A stretch of 43,479 nt of DNA from Pollutimonas bauzanensis (GCF_900129885.1 NZ_FQXE01000025.1:1-43479), one strand, 5' to 3'; counted from the first letter of the stretch, positions 8,401 through 18,299 are shown. Numbers and translations are program-made. The notes: a model not told the origin generated them from the letters alone.

Positions 8401-11400
8401 CCCCGGCCGCCGGCGGACCTGGCGGTTCGCTCGCGCTCGACGGCGAACTGCGTGCCTATGGCGTCCAGGGCGGCGGCAGCTTGACGCTGCAAGCCAGCAA
8501 GGTATTGATCAGCGATGCCGCCGATTCCCGGGCGCCGCAAGCGGATACCTTGCTGCTTGGCGGGGACTTTTTCGATAAGGGGTTCAGCCACTATGACGTC
8601 ATCGGCGAGCAGGGCGTGACGGTGGCCGACGGCACCCGGGTCGATGTCGGCATGCCCGTGTTGCGCTTCGGCCAGGCCGCCCGCGACAGCGCCGCGGGCG
8701 GCGGGCCCGGCGCGGCGCTGGTCTTGTGGACGCCGCCGGTATACCAGGAGGACCCCGTCCAGGGGCAATTGACGCAGCGCAAGGGCGCGGGCATCAGCCT
8801 GCAGGCGGGCACAGTTCAGTCCAGCGCCGCCGACATGGCGCTGGCGCAAGCGGTCGTCGGCAAGAATGCGGTGATCAGCGTCGATCCCGGCCAGAGCATC
8901 AGGGTCGCCAGCATCGGTCAACTCACGGTGGAAGGCATCTTGAACGCATGGGGCGGCGCGATCACCTTGAGCGGCGTGAGTACCGGGCCGGCATCGGAGC
9001 CGGTCGAGGCGGCGGGCCATGGCCGTTCCATCTGGATTGGCGGGCAAGCCGTGCTGGATGTGGCGGCAAGAGCGGCGACCGGCCTTGACGCGCGCGGCAA
9101 TCGCTACGGCCTGGTACGCGACGGCGGCAGCATAGTGATAGGCGGCGAGATCGATCACGCCGTCGGCAATGCGTCGGCGCCGAATCTGTTTGTCGTCGTG
9201 CGCGACGGCGCCTTGCTCGATGCATCGGGCACGCAGGCAACGCTGGATATTGCCGGGCAGGGCGCGACGAATGTGGCCAGCCACGGCGGCGGCATTTCGC
9301 TGGCGTCGAACCATGGCCTGTATCTGGATGGCGCCTTCAAGGCCGAGGCGGGCGGCGCCGGCGCGGCCGGCGGTGCGCTGTCTGTCGCCCTGGAATCGCC
9401 GGTGTATTTGAAAACGGCGGCCGGCAGCGTGCTCAATCCCCGCGAACTGGTGATCGAGCAAGATCAAAGCGCCAGTGCCTTGCAGGGTGTGGGGGACGCG
9501 GCGCAGGCGGCCGGCGCATTGACCTATGGCCATGGCCGCTTGTCGGTGGCGCAAGTGGAGGCCGGTGGTTTCGACAACCTGTCTCTGCTGAGCGCAGGCT
9601 TGTTGAGTTACGCCGGCGATGTCGCGATCGAGCTGGATCAAAGCCTGCGGATTTATGGTGGCTACGCATTGGCGGACGGCGCGGCGGCGGGCTCGAAAGT
9701 CCAGCTTGCGTCTTCCTATCTGCGCCTGGCCGGTGTCAAACCGGCATTCCGTGATCAGTATATTTCAGCGCGCCCGGCGGATACCTCGTCCAGGGCGATC
9801 AGCGAACAGTTCAGCGCGCAAGCGAACCTGATCGACATTCGCGGTCTCGTAGGGTTGAATGCGGATCGCGTGGAACTGACCAGTCGCGGCGATTTGCGTT
9901 TCCAGAATACGAGCGATGGCTGGGACGGCGTCAATCCGGTTACGCTCCTTGCGAGTTCCGGCGACATCGTCTTGAAAGCGGCCCAGCTTTATCCGGAAAC
10001 CGGCGCCGGCGCAGCCGTGCTAGCCGGCTACACCGCTGGCACTGGCAGCAGCGGCGCCAGTTACGATCCGGCGCGCAGCCTGACCATAGGACGCAGCACC
10101 TCCGACCTGCCCGCCATGCCTTACTCTGCATTCGGCTTCCTGCAACTGTATGCGGCGCATGTCGAACAGGGCGGCGTGCTGCGCGCGCCATTGGGTTATA
10201 TTGGCCTCGGCGTGGCTGGCTACGACAATGAAAAGACACTGAGCGTCAATCTGCTGGACAACAGCGTGACTTCGGTCAGCGGCGCCGGCCTGGTCATGCC
10301 TTATGGCGGCACGATAGACGGCCAGAGCTGGAACTACGATGGCAAGGCCGTGACACTCACCGGCGTCGGTGGCGCCCGCGGTCGCGCGCTGAACACTGGA
10401 GTGAAGCTGTCGGGCGCCGCGGTGGCGGTGAATGAAGGCGCCGTGCTCGATCTTTCCGGCGGCGGCGAGCTGACGGGCGCCGGCTTCATCTCCGGCCGCG
10501 GCGGCTCTACCGACGCGCGCTATCACCCGCTGGTGCAGGCAGGCGCCAGCGGCGGTTTCAGCCTGCCGGGTTTAAGCACCAACCCCGTCTACGCCATTGT
10601 GCCCGGCGCGCAAGGCTATGCGCCAAGTGGCGGCGAACATGGCGCGGTGGATCCAGCGATGGGCCGTCAGGTAACCATAGGCGCCGGCGTGCCAGGTTTG
10701 CCGGCCGGCACCTATACGTTGATGCCCTCTACCTATGCCTTGCTGCCGGGCGCCTTCCGCGTGGAGATCAATGGCGCGGCCGGACAAGGCGCAATCACCG
10801 CGGCGCAAGCGATGCGCAACGGTTCGTGGTCAGTCTCCGGCGCCTTGTCGATCGCCGGCACCGGCATCCGCGATAATCTGGCCAGCCAGTTGATCGTGAC
10901 GCCGGCCGATGTCTTGCGCACTTACTCGCAATACAACGAAACCAGTTACACCGGATTTGCGCTGGCGGATGCGGCGCGGCGCGGCATCCCGCGTCCTATG
11001 CTGCCAGCCGATGCAAGAACCTTGCAGCTCGAGTTGCTGCCCGCCGCGGGCGCCGATGCTTTCCGCTTTGACGGCGAGGGGCGTTTCAATGCGGCTGAGG
11101 GCGGTTACGGCGGCACGGTTGCGGTGACAATGAGCGATGCCGCCATCGGAGGCATGGTACTGGAAGTTGTGGCAGCCGGAGCGCAAGCCACAGCCGGCTT
11201 TACCGGCATCACACTGGATGCCGATAGCCTCAATAACATCGGCGCGAGTCGCATGGTGATTGGCGGCATGCCGGCCGTGCTGTACGGCCAGGGTGGCAAT
11301 TACATTACGTTTGAAGGCGGGGTGAAGGAAGTCAATCTGCGTTCCGGCGCGCACTTGTCGGCGCCGGAAGTCTTCCTGGTGGCGGCTGATCCCAATAATC

Positions 11401-14400
11401 CGGAGCAGGGCGATGGTCTCATCAATGTCGAGCAAGGTGCGAGCATCAACACACTCGGTCGCGGCAACGTTGCGTATGACTCGAATGATGGCTTCGTCTA
11501 CCGCACGAGCGGACATATGCTGGCGGCATCCAACGGCTTGCTGAATGTCACGCAAGGCACTGGCAGTACGCGCGGCGGCATCCAGATAGGCACATGTACC
11601 CTGGCGCCATGCTCAGGCGCGACCACGCTGTACTCGGAAGGCACCGTGCTGGCTTCGACGCAAGGCAGTTTCGTGCTCGATGATGCGGTGCGCTATGGCA
11701 CACGCAACCTGACCCTGGCAGTGGGTGCGATCAATATCGGCAGCGAGCAGGCGCTGGCCGATGCGCAAGCCGGCGGTATCCGTTCCGCCGGGCTGGCGCT
11801 GAACCAGAACGTGCTGGATCGCCTGCTGCGAGGCGATGCCAGCGCCGGCGCGCCGGCGCTCGAAACCCTGGTATTGAGCGCCGCCAACAGCGTCAACTTC
11901 TATGGCGATGTGGCGCTGGATACTTATGACAGCGCCACCGGCCAATCGACACTCGACCGGCTGGTGCTGACCACGCCCGCCATCTACGGCCATGGCGACG
12001 CCGGCGCGGTTGCCACGATACGCACCGCCAACCTGATCTGGGGCGGCGCCGAGACGGCGGGGGGCAGCGTCATCGCGAATGGCGCGGGCACCGGCAGCGG
12101 CACGCTGAATCTGGTGGCGGAGCGCCTTGAATTCGGCTTCGGTCCCTTTACGCAGCCGGGCAACATCAAATCCTATGATCGCCTGGCGCTGGGCTTTGCC
12201 AGTGTCAACCTCAATGCCAGCGAGAGCATCACCGCGAACCACAAGGGCAGCCTGTCGGTGTACCAGACGCAGGGGACCTATGAAAGCGGCACGGGATTCC
12301 AATACAGCGGCGGCAATCTGAACATCACGACGCCGCTGTTGACGGGCGCGGCCGGCTCGGTGAATGACATCACGGCCGGCGGCGCAATCAATGTGCTTGC
12401 CCCGGCCGGAACGGCGACAGTCGATGCCAAGATTGCCAACGGTGCGCTCGGCGCCGAGCTTAGCCTGCATGGCAATGGCCTGACGCTGGCGAGCAAGGTA
12501 ATGCTGCCCAGCGGCAAGCTGACCTTGATTGCGGAAGAAAACCTGACCCTGGCTGATGCCGCACAGATCGATATGGCGGGGCGCAAGATCAATTTCAACG
12601 ATCTCGATAAATACAGCTGGGGCGGCGACATCATCCTGGAGAGCCGCGGCGGCGATATCCGGCAGGCGGCGGGATCGACGATGGACTTGTCCGCCGTGAA
12701 CAACAGGGCCGGCAGCCTGAGCGCGGTGGCGCTGGATGCCGCCGCCGGCATGGTCGACCTGCAAGGCCGCATCGTCGGCACCAGCAGCGGCTATTACGAT
12801 GCGGGCGGCACCCTGGTGCCATACCAGGCGGGCACCATCGAGGTGCGCGCGCAGGCGCTCGGCGGCAGCGGCACGCTGGATAGCCAGTTTGCAGCGCTCA
12901 ATACCCGCTTGACCGAAGGCGGCATATTCGGCGGCCGCAACTTCCAGTTAAAGCAGGGCGACCTCACGATCGGCAACGAACTCAAGGCCGGTGAGATCAA
13001 TGTCTCGGTCGACAATGGTCGTCTCATCGTGATCGGCACTATAGATGCCAGCGGCGAGCGCGTCGGCAATATACGCCTGGCCGGCAAGAATGGCTTGACG
13101 ATAGGCGGCAATGCCGTGCTCGACGCGCACGGCAGCGTGCTGCGCGTCGACAGCTACGGCAAGATCATCGACAGTCCGAATCGCGCGATTGTCGAACTCA
13201 ATTCCGGGAATGGAACACTGTCCCTTGCCAGCGGTGCGCAAATCGATCTGCGCCACGGCACGGATGCCACAGCCGGCGGCGGCAGCGGGCGGCACGATGG
13301 TGTGGCGCGCGGTACGCTGGAATTGAACGCGCCGCGTATCGGCGGCAATGGCGCCTATGACGATGCGGATGCCGCCATTTACGGCGACATCGCGATGGAT
13401 GCGGGCGCTGCGGTGAATATTCGCGGCGCCAAGTCGATTGCCGTCAACGGCATGCAGCGCTACGACGATGCGCCACTGGCCACAGTCAAGGATGCCAGCG
13501 GCAACGCGGTCCTGGATCCGGATGGCAAGCCAGTGCTGGATCTGGCTGCCAGCGGTCGTCCTTACCAGGTCATCAACCAGGACTACCTGGATGAGATACA
13601 TGGCGACAGTACGAAGTTCATCGACAACGCACTAGTCAACGGAAATTTACGCAATACCAAACTGGCCGGCTTGAACAATGCGGCCTATGCCGATGCCTTG
13701 CATCTGCGCCCGGGTGTGGAAATCGTCAGCAACGCCAGCACCAATCCGGGTGGCGACATGATCGTGCAGGGCGACCTGGACTTGTCCGGCTATCGCTATG
13801 CCAGCCTGAACCCGCATACAGCGAAAACCGGCGTCTACGGTTCCGGCGAGGCGGGCGCGTTGACGATGCGCGCCGCCGGCAACCTGGATATCTTCGGCAG
13901 CATCAATGACGGCTTCGCGCCGCCTCCGCCTACGCCGGACGACAAGGGCTGGATACTGTTGCCGGGCCGGGACTTTGCCGGCGGCGATATCGTGGTGCCC
14001 GGCGCCGGCGTGACGCTGGCCGATGGCACCGCGTTCCCGGGCGGCTCGACGCTCAACTACGACTTACCCATCAAGGCGTTCAGCATGGAGGCTGGCACGC
14101 TGCCGGTGGCGGCGACGCTGGATCAGGATCTGACGCTGCCGGCGGGCACCGTGCTGGCGGCGGCGCTGCGAGATGCCGCAGGCAATATCTTGTTTGCCGC
14201 CGGCACCTTGCTGACTGCGGAGCAGACGCTGCATGCCGGAAGCAGGCTGGATGCCGGCAGTGTGCTGGCTGGAAGAACTGCTTTGCGCGCGGTGATCTGG
14301 CCCAAGGGCATACCGTTGCCGGGAGCGGCGGGCGACAGGAGCACGCTGCTGCTCGACGGCAACAAGGCGCTGGCGGTTGGCGCGCTGATTCCTTCCGGCA

Positions 14401-17400
14401 CTGACGTGAAGCTGCCGGCCGGCGTGGCATCGATTGAACTGCGCCCCGAGCTTGCCGGCAGCCAGGGAAAAATCTGGGCCATCGCGCCCATGCTGGCGGA
14501 AGGTTCGCAATCGTGGTCGCTGCGCCTGGTGGCAGGCGCCGATACGGAGGCGGCGGACAGCCGCATCGTCCAGGCCAGGCCGGCAAACGGCGATTTGCGT
14601 CTGGCCGACAGTCACTACGGGATGTTTGGCAAGGCGCTGCCATTCAAGGGCACCTTTCTATGGAGCCAGGATGGGGCAGATGCCACGGGCGGCGCCGTCA
14701 ACGCGGGTGATGTAATGACCGAAGAGTATGTCTACTCGGTGACAGGCCTCACTGTCGCTGAGTTGTGTGCGGCTGATCCAAGCCTGTGTACCGAGCAATC
14801 CGCTTATATATGGACTGCGGACGGGGCCGCGGAAATGGGGGATCCTTCCCTGACCGGTCAACCCATGGAGCTGGAATATGTGCAAATCCAGGTCGGGTAC
14901 GACACCATCGAGGGCATGTGCGCGGATTTGCCATACTGGTGCGCTTCCGGCTCGGCAACCGAATATGAAGCAGTCGCCAGCAGCACGCGCTTCAGCGTGG
15001 TACGCACAGGCGCCGGCGACTTGGAACTGCTGAGCGGCGGCAGCCTGCGCATGGATTCCCTGTTCGGCGTATATACCGCGGGCAGTTCATCCGCCGCCAC
15101 CTTTGCGAACGATCCGTATAACCAGCCCAAGGGCCGGGGCGCGAGCGGGACTGTCCTCAATGACCCCGATGGCGCGCGCGAACACCTGGTCGACGGCGGC
15201 GCCGACAGCATTTACCGCGCATGGTATCCGGATCACGGCGGCAATCTTTTGCTGAAAGTGGGTGGCGACTTGACCGGCGCGCAGATGAATACCAGCATTT
15301 CAGTCAATACCCGTCCGGTTTCGACGGACAAGGGCTATGCGACAGGCGACGTTGGAAACTGGCTATGGCGCCAGGGCAGCGGCAGCGTGGCGACCGGGGC
15401 CCAGGCACAACCCGCCGCATGGTGGATCAACTTTGGCAGCTATACAGCCGCCGTGTACGGCGCCGATCAGATGGCTGGATTCACCGGTTTTGGCACATTG
15501 GGCGGCGGCAATGTCGACGTGCAGGTAGGCGGCGATGCCGGTGTGGTGGCGAAACTCGCGGGATCCGCTTACGATCAAAACATCAACCCGCGCAGCCAGG
15601 GGCTGGTGCTGGCGGTTGCCAGCACCGGTCGCGTGGCGGCGGACGGCAGCATGCAATTGACCGGCGGCGGCGATCTGGAAGTGCGTGTCGGCGGCGCCTT
15701 GAACCCGGCCAGTGAGTTCAGTAGCGGCACACTGAATGGCGCGCTGGTCAATCTGCGCGGGCATGCCGGACTGGAGAGCGCACAACTGGGCAGCATCGCC
15801 CTGATCTACGGCAATAGCAGCTTCCAGCATGTGCCGAAGGAAAGCCGCGCCTTCGATTCTTTCCGCGCGACCCGCGCCGAGGCGCTGGGCGGCGTGGCGC
15901 TGGTGCCGGGCGATGCGACTTTCAGCATCGGCACATTGGGCGACCAGGTGGTGCAGGAGGTGATAGATCCGGGCCGCGTGACGACGATGAGCTTTTCGCC
16001 CTTCCTGAATAGTGCCGGCGTCAATGGCCGTGGGGAGAGCTGGTTCACCTTGTGGACCGATCGTACGTCGCTGGATGTGTTCTCCGCCGGCGGCAACCTG
16101 ACGCCTTATACACAGGGCAGCATTAGCGGCGGCAGCATCAGTGATGATGCGATTATCTACCCTTCGATCCTGCGGGCGGTGGCGGCGAGCGGCAGCCTGT
16201 TCTATGGCAAGGGGTCCAAGACGCAGGCCGCGGACTTGGGTTTCTTTGAACCGATATTGCTGGCGCCATCGGCCAATGGACAACTGCAATTCCTGGCGGC
16301 CGATTCCATCTTCGCCGGTGGCTTTACCGTCAGCCAGTCCGGTGCCGCGCCGGCTGCAATGGCGACGCCGCATAATCCGGCTTATGCCGGCTGGATCGCC
16401 GGTACTTTCCCGGATTTGCCAGTGGCGATCAATACTTCTGTTCTCGCCAATCCGGTGACTAACGGCTACTTCCCGCTGTTTGCTTTCGGGCCCAATAGCG
16501 CGGCCACACAATTGGAGGGTAGCAGCGAGCCGGCGCGTTTCTATGCGATGAGCGGCGATCTGATCGGCGTCGACAGTGGCCGCATGATGACTTATTCCGA
16601 TCTGGATTTCCGTTCGAGGCCAACGGCGCGTTATGGCCTGACCTGGTATGAAGGGGCGCAGCCGGTGTGGATGATTGCCGGACGCGATATCGTCAGCAGC
16701 GGCACCTACCAGGCCCAGGTCGAAGACGGCCGGCGTTCATACAAGACCAGCGGCAATCTGTTTGTGCATCACAACGCGAGCGACGTATCGGTGGTGTCGG
16801 CCGGTCGCGATATTCTTTACAGCTCTTTCAATGTCGCCGGTCCGGGCACGCTGGAGATCAGCGCCGGCCGCAACATCCTGATGGAAGACAAGGGCGCGGT
16901 CTCCAGCATAGGCGCCATCGTTCCCGGCGATACCCGTCCTGGCGCAAATATCGTCATGCAAGCAGGTGTGGGCAGCGGCCTGGATTACCTGCGCTTCATC
17001 CTGCCCTACCTGGATGCGGCCAACCTCGCGCATAGCGGCACGCCGCTGGCGGACCAGGAAGACAAGGTGGCCAAGACCTATGAGGCGGAATTGATTGCCT
17101 GGCTGGCGGAGCGTTACGGTTTTGCCGGTGATGCCGATGCGGCGCGCGCCTACTACCTGGCTTTGCCGCCTGAGCAGCAACGCGTGTTTGCCCGTGACGT
17201 CTACTTCGCCGAGCTGAAGGCGGGTGGTCGCGAATATAACGATGTCAACGGTCCGCGCTTTGGCAGTTTCCTGCGCAGCCGCAATGCCATCGCCGGCCTG
17301 ATGCCAACGGTGGATGCGGATGGCAAGGCGATTGTGTATGACGGCGACATCATCATGTACAAGGGCGAGTATGTATACCAGGCCCCGGGCAATTCTATCG

Positions 17401-18260
17401 TTGTCACCACCCCGCGCAGCGGCTACGTGCATACCAACTTCGGCGGCGATATCCAGATGCTCGCGCCGGGCGGGCAGCTGGTGTTCGGCATCGAAGGCGA
17501 GGCGCCGCCGTCGACCTCCGGCGTCATCACGCAGGGCGGCGGCAACATCCAGATGTATGCGCAAGGCAGCATTCTGCTGGGCCAGAGCCGGGTCATGACC
17601 ACCTTCGGCGGTTCCATCTTCGGCTGGTCGAGCCAAGGGGATATCAACGCCGGGCGAGGGTCCAAGACCACCGTGGTCTACACACCGCCCAAGCGCGTGT
17701 ACGACGGCTGGGGCAACGTGACCCTGTCGTCGACCGTGCCCAGTTCGGGCGCCGGCATCGCCACCCTCGCGCCGATTCCGGAAGTGCCGGCCGGCGACAT
17801 CGACCTCCTGGCGCCGCTGGGCACGATAGATGCCGGCGAGGCGGGCATCCGGGTGTCGGGCAATGTGAACATCGCGGCCTTGCATGTGGTCAATGCGGCC
17901 AATATCCAGGTGCAGGGGGATTCCACAGGCATCCCGGTGGCGGCCGTGGTCAACACCGGGGCGCTGGCCTCGGCCAGTTCGGCCTCGGCCTCCGCGGCGA
18001 CGGCGGCGCAGGAAACCGTGTCGCGCGCCCGTAACGAAGCCCGCCAGAACCAGCCCTCCATCTTCAGCGTGCAGATACTGGGCTTCGGGGGTGAAAGCGC
18101 CCTGGGCGCGAGTGGAGCGGATTCCCCAGCGGCGGCGGGCGCGGATCAGCGGGCGGCTTATCGGCCCGATCACATGGTGCAAGTGCTGGGCAGGGGCAAT
18201 GCGCCCGGCGCCCAGACCGCGCTCTTGACGGCCGACGAGCGGCGGCATATGGGCTTCTAG
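5457..18260 (+). CDS. Giant filamentous-haemagglutinin-like exoprotein 1 (PdtA/TpsA-like), 4267 aa
   Basis: An intact 4267-residue secreted adhesin-type protein. A long signal peptide (about 1-53, cleavage near A-H-A) is followed by an Ala/Gln-rich stretch and a two-partner-secretion (TPS) domain: DKAILNWETFNVG (179-191), S-Q-I-Q-G-R-I, and N-R-N-G-I (245-249, where the family normally has N-P-N-G). The long middle is beta-helix-like, with Gly/Ala/Asp/Asn-rich repeats such as G-G-S-I-x-I-x-G. Two 51-residue Cys-x6-Cys modules lie at 14652-14957. Near the end come a helical insert (about 17077-17290) and a DUF3739-like segment with G-T-I-D-A-G-E-A-G-I-R-V-S-G-N-V-N-I. It is a paralogue of the 29335-42984 protein, with an extra tail of about 50 residues ending R-R-H-M-G-F. 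Function is inferred: surface adhesion or aggregation under phosphate limitation, as for PdtA. No TpsB transporter gene is in the window. Confidence 0.85.
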   Translation: MPTPAHDKTATLGHRSRAKCAAASTAAPRLTPLASAIAVLAIAGSLAAPNAHAQPRPFSGGWMAAKGAAQAQAAATGRLPNGMLAGINPAARQQQAARQQLNRSVANLGSAAAAIAAQQAAQAAARSAAQNDPSAPDGLAEGGLKIDAQPLTAGWLNARAPVQTQAGGRTTVTIQQTADKAILNWETFNVGRNTTVDFDQATYDAGGHRTAQAGWAVLNRVNDPSGLPSQIQGRIEADGTVMLVNRNGIVFSGSSQVNVRNLAAAAADINNPQFKDRGLYNGGGATFTDALGGVEVKAGARIATHQPASVTQGGGYVLLMGKEASNAGEIATANGQTVLAAGDSFAIGKGQGTDGNQASTTRGNEITPQFVVGGSAGVVRNTGLITAREGDITLTGNEVTQAGVALASTSVNARGAVHLAASGASGTVTLGRDGVTAILLEDTRATALDGQRDSLQQPAVDAIENNIVPGDKYRRDLSLIEIASGGAVDFEGGSLTLATGGQIGVQAGARALVRDGAILDVSGAIGVRVAMESNSLKINVQGNEQRDAPINRDSKNLNNSEVWVDARELVFVPAGANGYESDRWYTAGGLLEVGGYLGTSGHGVGEWMAQGGTVSFAGRDVVTQAGSQINVSGGTLDVQDGIVRQTWLKGADNRLYELSRAPGDLLYTGLYQGYEAHSQRWDVTRHFYNPLIGPRERFETGYTVGRDAGRLVVSTANAVLEGEIVGDTYQGDRQTRAAQQGLEGYYQSQNAVARGGQLIVGAYAPYYVKDKGALQYALGAGADTIKNVVLGATVEKIAAGLALDTALPDDRQGTLYLDSSQLNGFGLGSIKIAATQGIAVESVLQTAAGGDITLYGPDIGINADLIARSGTIHLGNVLTQVSGNARIEDTVLAAPAGTMGGVAVARGVALDASGLWSNLLLDRMDIANLPYQNGGSVSLRATGDITLAQDTLVDVSSGAAVLANGSLEGGKGGSAVLASMPTPAAGGPGGSLALDGELRAYGVQGGGSLTLQASKVLISDAADSRAPQADTLLLGGDFFDKGFSHYDVIGEQGVTVADGTRVDVGMPVLRFGQAARDSAAGGGPGAALVLWTPPVYQEDPVQGQLTQRKGAGISLQAGTVQSSAADMALAQAVVGKNAVISVDPGQSIRVASIGQLTVEGILNAWGGAITLSGVSTGPASEPVEAAGHGRSIWIGGQAVLDVAARAATGLDARGNRYGLVRDGGSIVIGGEIDHAVGNASAPNLFVVVRDGALLDASGTQATLDIAGQGATNVASHGGGISLASNHGLYLDGAFKAEAGGAGAAGGALSVALESPVYLKTAAGSVLNPRELVIEQDQSASALQGVGDAAQAAGALTYGHGRLSVAQVEAGGFDNLSLLSAGLLSYAGDVAIELDQSLRIYGGYALADGAAAGSKVQLASSYLRLAGVKPAFRDQYISARPADTSSRAISEQFSAQANLIDIRGLVGLNADRVELTSRGDLRFQNTSDGWDGVNPVTLLASSGDIVLKAAQLYPETGAGAAVLAGYTAGTGSSGASYDPARSLTIGRSTSDLPAMPYSAFGFLQLYAAHVEQGGVLRAPLGYIGLGVAGYDNEKTLSVNLLDNSVTSVSGAGLVMPYGGTIDGQSWNYDGKAVTLTGVGGARGRALNTGVKLSGAAVAVNEGAVLDLSGGGELTGAGFISGRGGSTDARYHPLVQAGASGGFSLPGLSTNPVYAIVPGAQGYAPSGGEHGAVDPAMGRQVTIGAGVPGLPAGTYTLMPSTYALLPGAFRVEINGAAGQGAITAAQAMRNGSWSVSGALSIAGTGIRDNLASQLIVTPADVLRTYSQYNETSYTGFALADAARRGIPRPMLPADARTLQLELLPAAGADAFRFDGEGRFNAAEGGYGGTVAVTMSDAAIGGMVLEVVAAGAQATAGFTGITLDADSLNNIGASRMVIGGMPAVLYGQGGNYITFEGGVKEVNLRSGAHLSAPEVFLVAADPNNPEQGDGLINVEQGASINTLGRGNVAYDSNDGFVYRTSGHMLAASNGLLNVTQGTGSTRGGIQIGTCTLAPCSGATTLYSEGTVLASTQGSFVLDDAVRYGTRNLTLAVGAINIGSEQALADAQAGGIRSAGLALNQNVLDRLLRGDASAGAPALETLVLSAANSVNFYGDVALDTYDSATGQSTLDRLVLTTPAIYGHGDAGAVATIRTANLIWGGAETAGGSVIANGAGTGSGTLNLVAERLEFGFGPFTQPGNIKSYDRLALGFASVNLNASESITANHKGSLSVYQTQGTYESGTGFQYSGGNLNITTPLLTGAAGSVNDITAGGAINVLAPAGTATVDAKIANGALGAELSLHGNGLTLASKVMLPSGKLTLIAEENLTLADAAQIDMAGRKINFNDLDKYSWGGDIILESRGGDIRQAAGSTMDLSAVNNRAGSLSAVALDAAAGMVDLQGRIVGTSSGYYDAGGTLVPYQAGTIEVRAQALGGSGTLDSQFAALNTRLTEGGIFGGRNFQLKQGDLTIGNELKAGEINVSVDNGRLIVIGTIDASGERVGNIRLAGKNGLTIGGNAVLDAHGSVLRVDSYGKIIDSPNRAIVELNSGNGTLSLASGAQIDLRHGTDATAGGGSGRHDGVARGTLELNAPRIGGNGAYDDADAAIYGDIAMDAGAAVNIRGAKSIAVNGMQRYDDAPLATVKDASGNAVLDPDGKPVLDLAASGRPYQVINQDYLDEIHGDSTKFIDNALVNGNLRNTKLAGLNNAAYADALHLRPGVEIVSNASTNPGGDMIVQGDLDLSGYRYASLNPHTAKTGVYGSGEAGALTMRAAGNLDIFGSINDGFAPPPPTPDDKGWILLPGRDFAGGDIVVPGAGVTLADGTAFPGGSTLNYDLPIKAFSMEAGTLPVAATLDQDLTLPAGTVLAAALRDAAGNILFAAGTLLTAEQTLHAGSRLDAGSVLAGRTALRAVIWPKGIPLPGAAGDRSTLLLDGNKALAVGALIPSGTDVKLPAGVASIELRPELAGSQGKIWAIAPMLAEGSQSWSLRLVAGADTEAADSRIVQARPANGDLRLADSHYGMFGKALPFKGTFLWSQDGADATGGAVNAGDVMTEEYVYSVTGLTVAELCAADPSLCTEQSAYIWTADGAAEMGDPSLTGQPMELEYVQIQVGYDTIEGMCADLPYWCASGSATEYEAVASSTRFSVVRTGAGDLELLSGGSLRMDSLFGVYTAGSSSAATFANDPYNQPKGRGASGTVLNDPDGAREHLVDGGADSIYRAWYPDHGGNLLLKVGGDLTGAQMNTSISVNTRPVSTDKGYATGDVGNWLWRQGSGSVATGAQAQPAAWWINFGSYTAAVYGADQMAGFTGFGTLGGGNVDVQVGGDAGVVAKLAGSAYDQNINPRSQGLVLAVASTGRVAADGSMQLTGGGDLEVRVGGALNPASEFSSGTLNGALVNLRGHAGLESAQLGSIALIYGNSSFQHVPKESRAFDSFRATRAEALGGVALVPGDATFSIGTLGDQVVQEVIDPGRVTTMSFSPFLNSAGVNGRGESWFTLWTDRTSLDVFSAGGNLTPYTQGSISGGSISDDAIIYPSILRAVAASGSLFYGKGSKTQAADLGFFEPILLAPSANGQLQFLAADSIFAGGFTVSQSGAAPAAMATPHNPAYAGWIAGTFPDLPVAINTSVLANPVTNGYFPLFAFGPNSAATQLEGSSEPARFYAMSGDLIGVDSGRMMTYSDLDFRSRPTARYGLTWYEGAQPVWMIAGRDIVSSGTYQAQVEDGRRSYKTSGNLFVHHNASDVSVVSAGRDILYSSFNVAGPGTLEISAGRNILMEDKGAVSSIGAIVPGDTRPGANIVMQAGVGSGLDYLRFILPYLDAANLAHSGTPLADQEDKVAKTYEAELIAWLAERYGFAGDADAARAYYLALPPEQQRVFARDVYFAELKAGGREYNDVNGPRFGSFLRSRNAIAGLMPTVDADGKAIVYDGDIIMYKGEYVYQAPGNSIVVTTPRSGYVHTNFGGDIQMLAPGGQLVFGIEGEAPPSTSGVITQGGGNIQMYAQGSILLGQSRVMTTFGGSIFGWSSQGDINAGRGSKTTVVYTPPKRVYDGWGNVTLSSTVPSSGAGIATLAPIPEVPAGDIDLLAPLGTIDAGEAGIRVSGNVNIAALHVVNAANIQVQGDSTGIPVAAVVNTGALASASSASASAATAAQETVSRARNEARQNQPSIFSVQILGFGGESALGASGADSPAAAGADQRAAYRPDHMVQVLGRGNAPGAQTALLTADERRHMGF
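5621..6264 (+). repeat. Segmental duplicate A1 (N-terminal exoprotein region)
   Basis: 644 bp that align without a gap to 29505-30148; by hand count about 53 differences, near 92% identity. Covers the Ala/Gln-rich segment and most of the TPS domain of exoprotein 1. Confidence 0.9.
14652..14957 (+). repeat. Two 51-residue Cys-pair modules in exoprotein 1
   Basis: Two consecutive 153-bp units. Each starts near a (F/Y)-(L/I)-W motif and carries a Cys-x6-Cys pair: C3104/C3111 and C3155/C3162, exactly 51 residues apart. Sequence between the two copies has diverged strongly; the register is confirmed by the much better conserved copies at 39511-39816. Confidence 0.75.
17821..18089 (+). repeat. Segmental duplicate B1 (C-terminal exoprotein region)
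   Basis: 269 bp that align without a gap to 42698-42966 at roughly 90% identity. Encodes the end of the DUF3739-like region and the Ser/Ala-rich stretch before the motif S-I-F-S-V-Q-I-L-G-F. Confidence 0.85.
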
Positions 18261-18264
18261 CCGG

Positions 18265-18299
18265 CCGGGGCTGCGGGGCATGGCGCGCCGCAGCCCCGG
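18265..18299 (+). terminator. Perfect 12-bp hairpin after exoprotein 1
   Basis: CCGGGGCTGCGG pairs perfectly with CCGCAGCCCCGG around an 11-base loop, beginning five bases after the stop codon. The position suits a terminator, but no T-run follows, so it may instead protect the mRNA 3' end. Confidence 0.55.

Noticed and set aside
5559-9641. Open frame of 1360 codons on the minus strand opposite exoprotein 1
   Set aside because: Arg/His/Ala/Gln-rich composition without domains; a paralogous shadow exists opposite exoprotein 2. It arises from high-GC codon bias.
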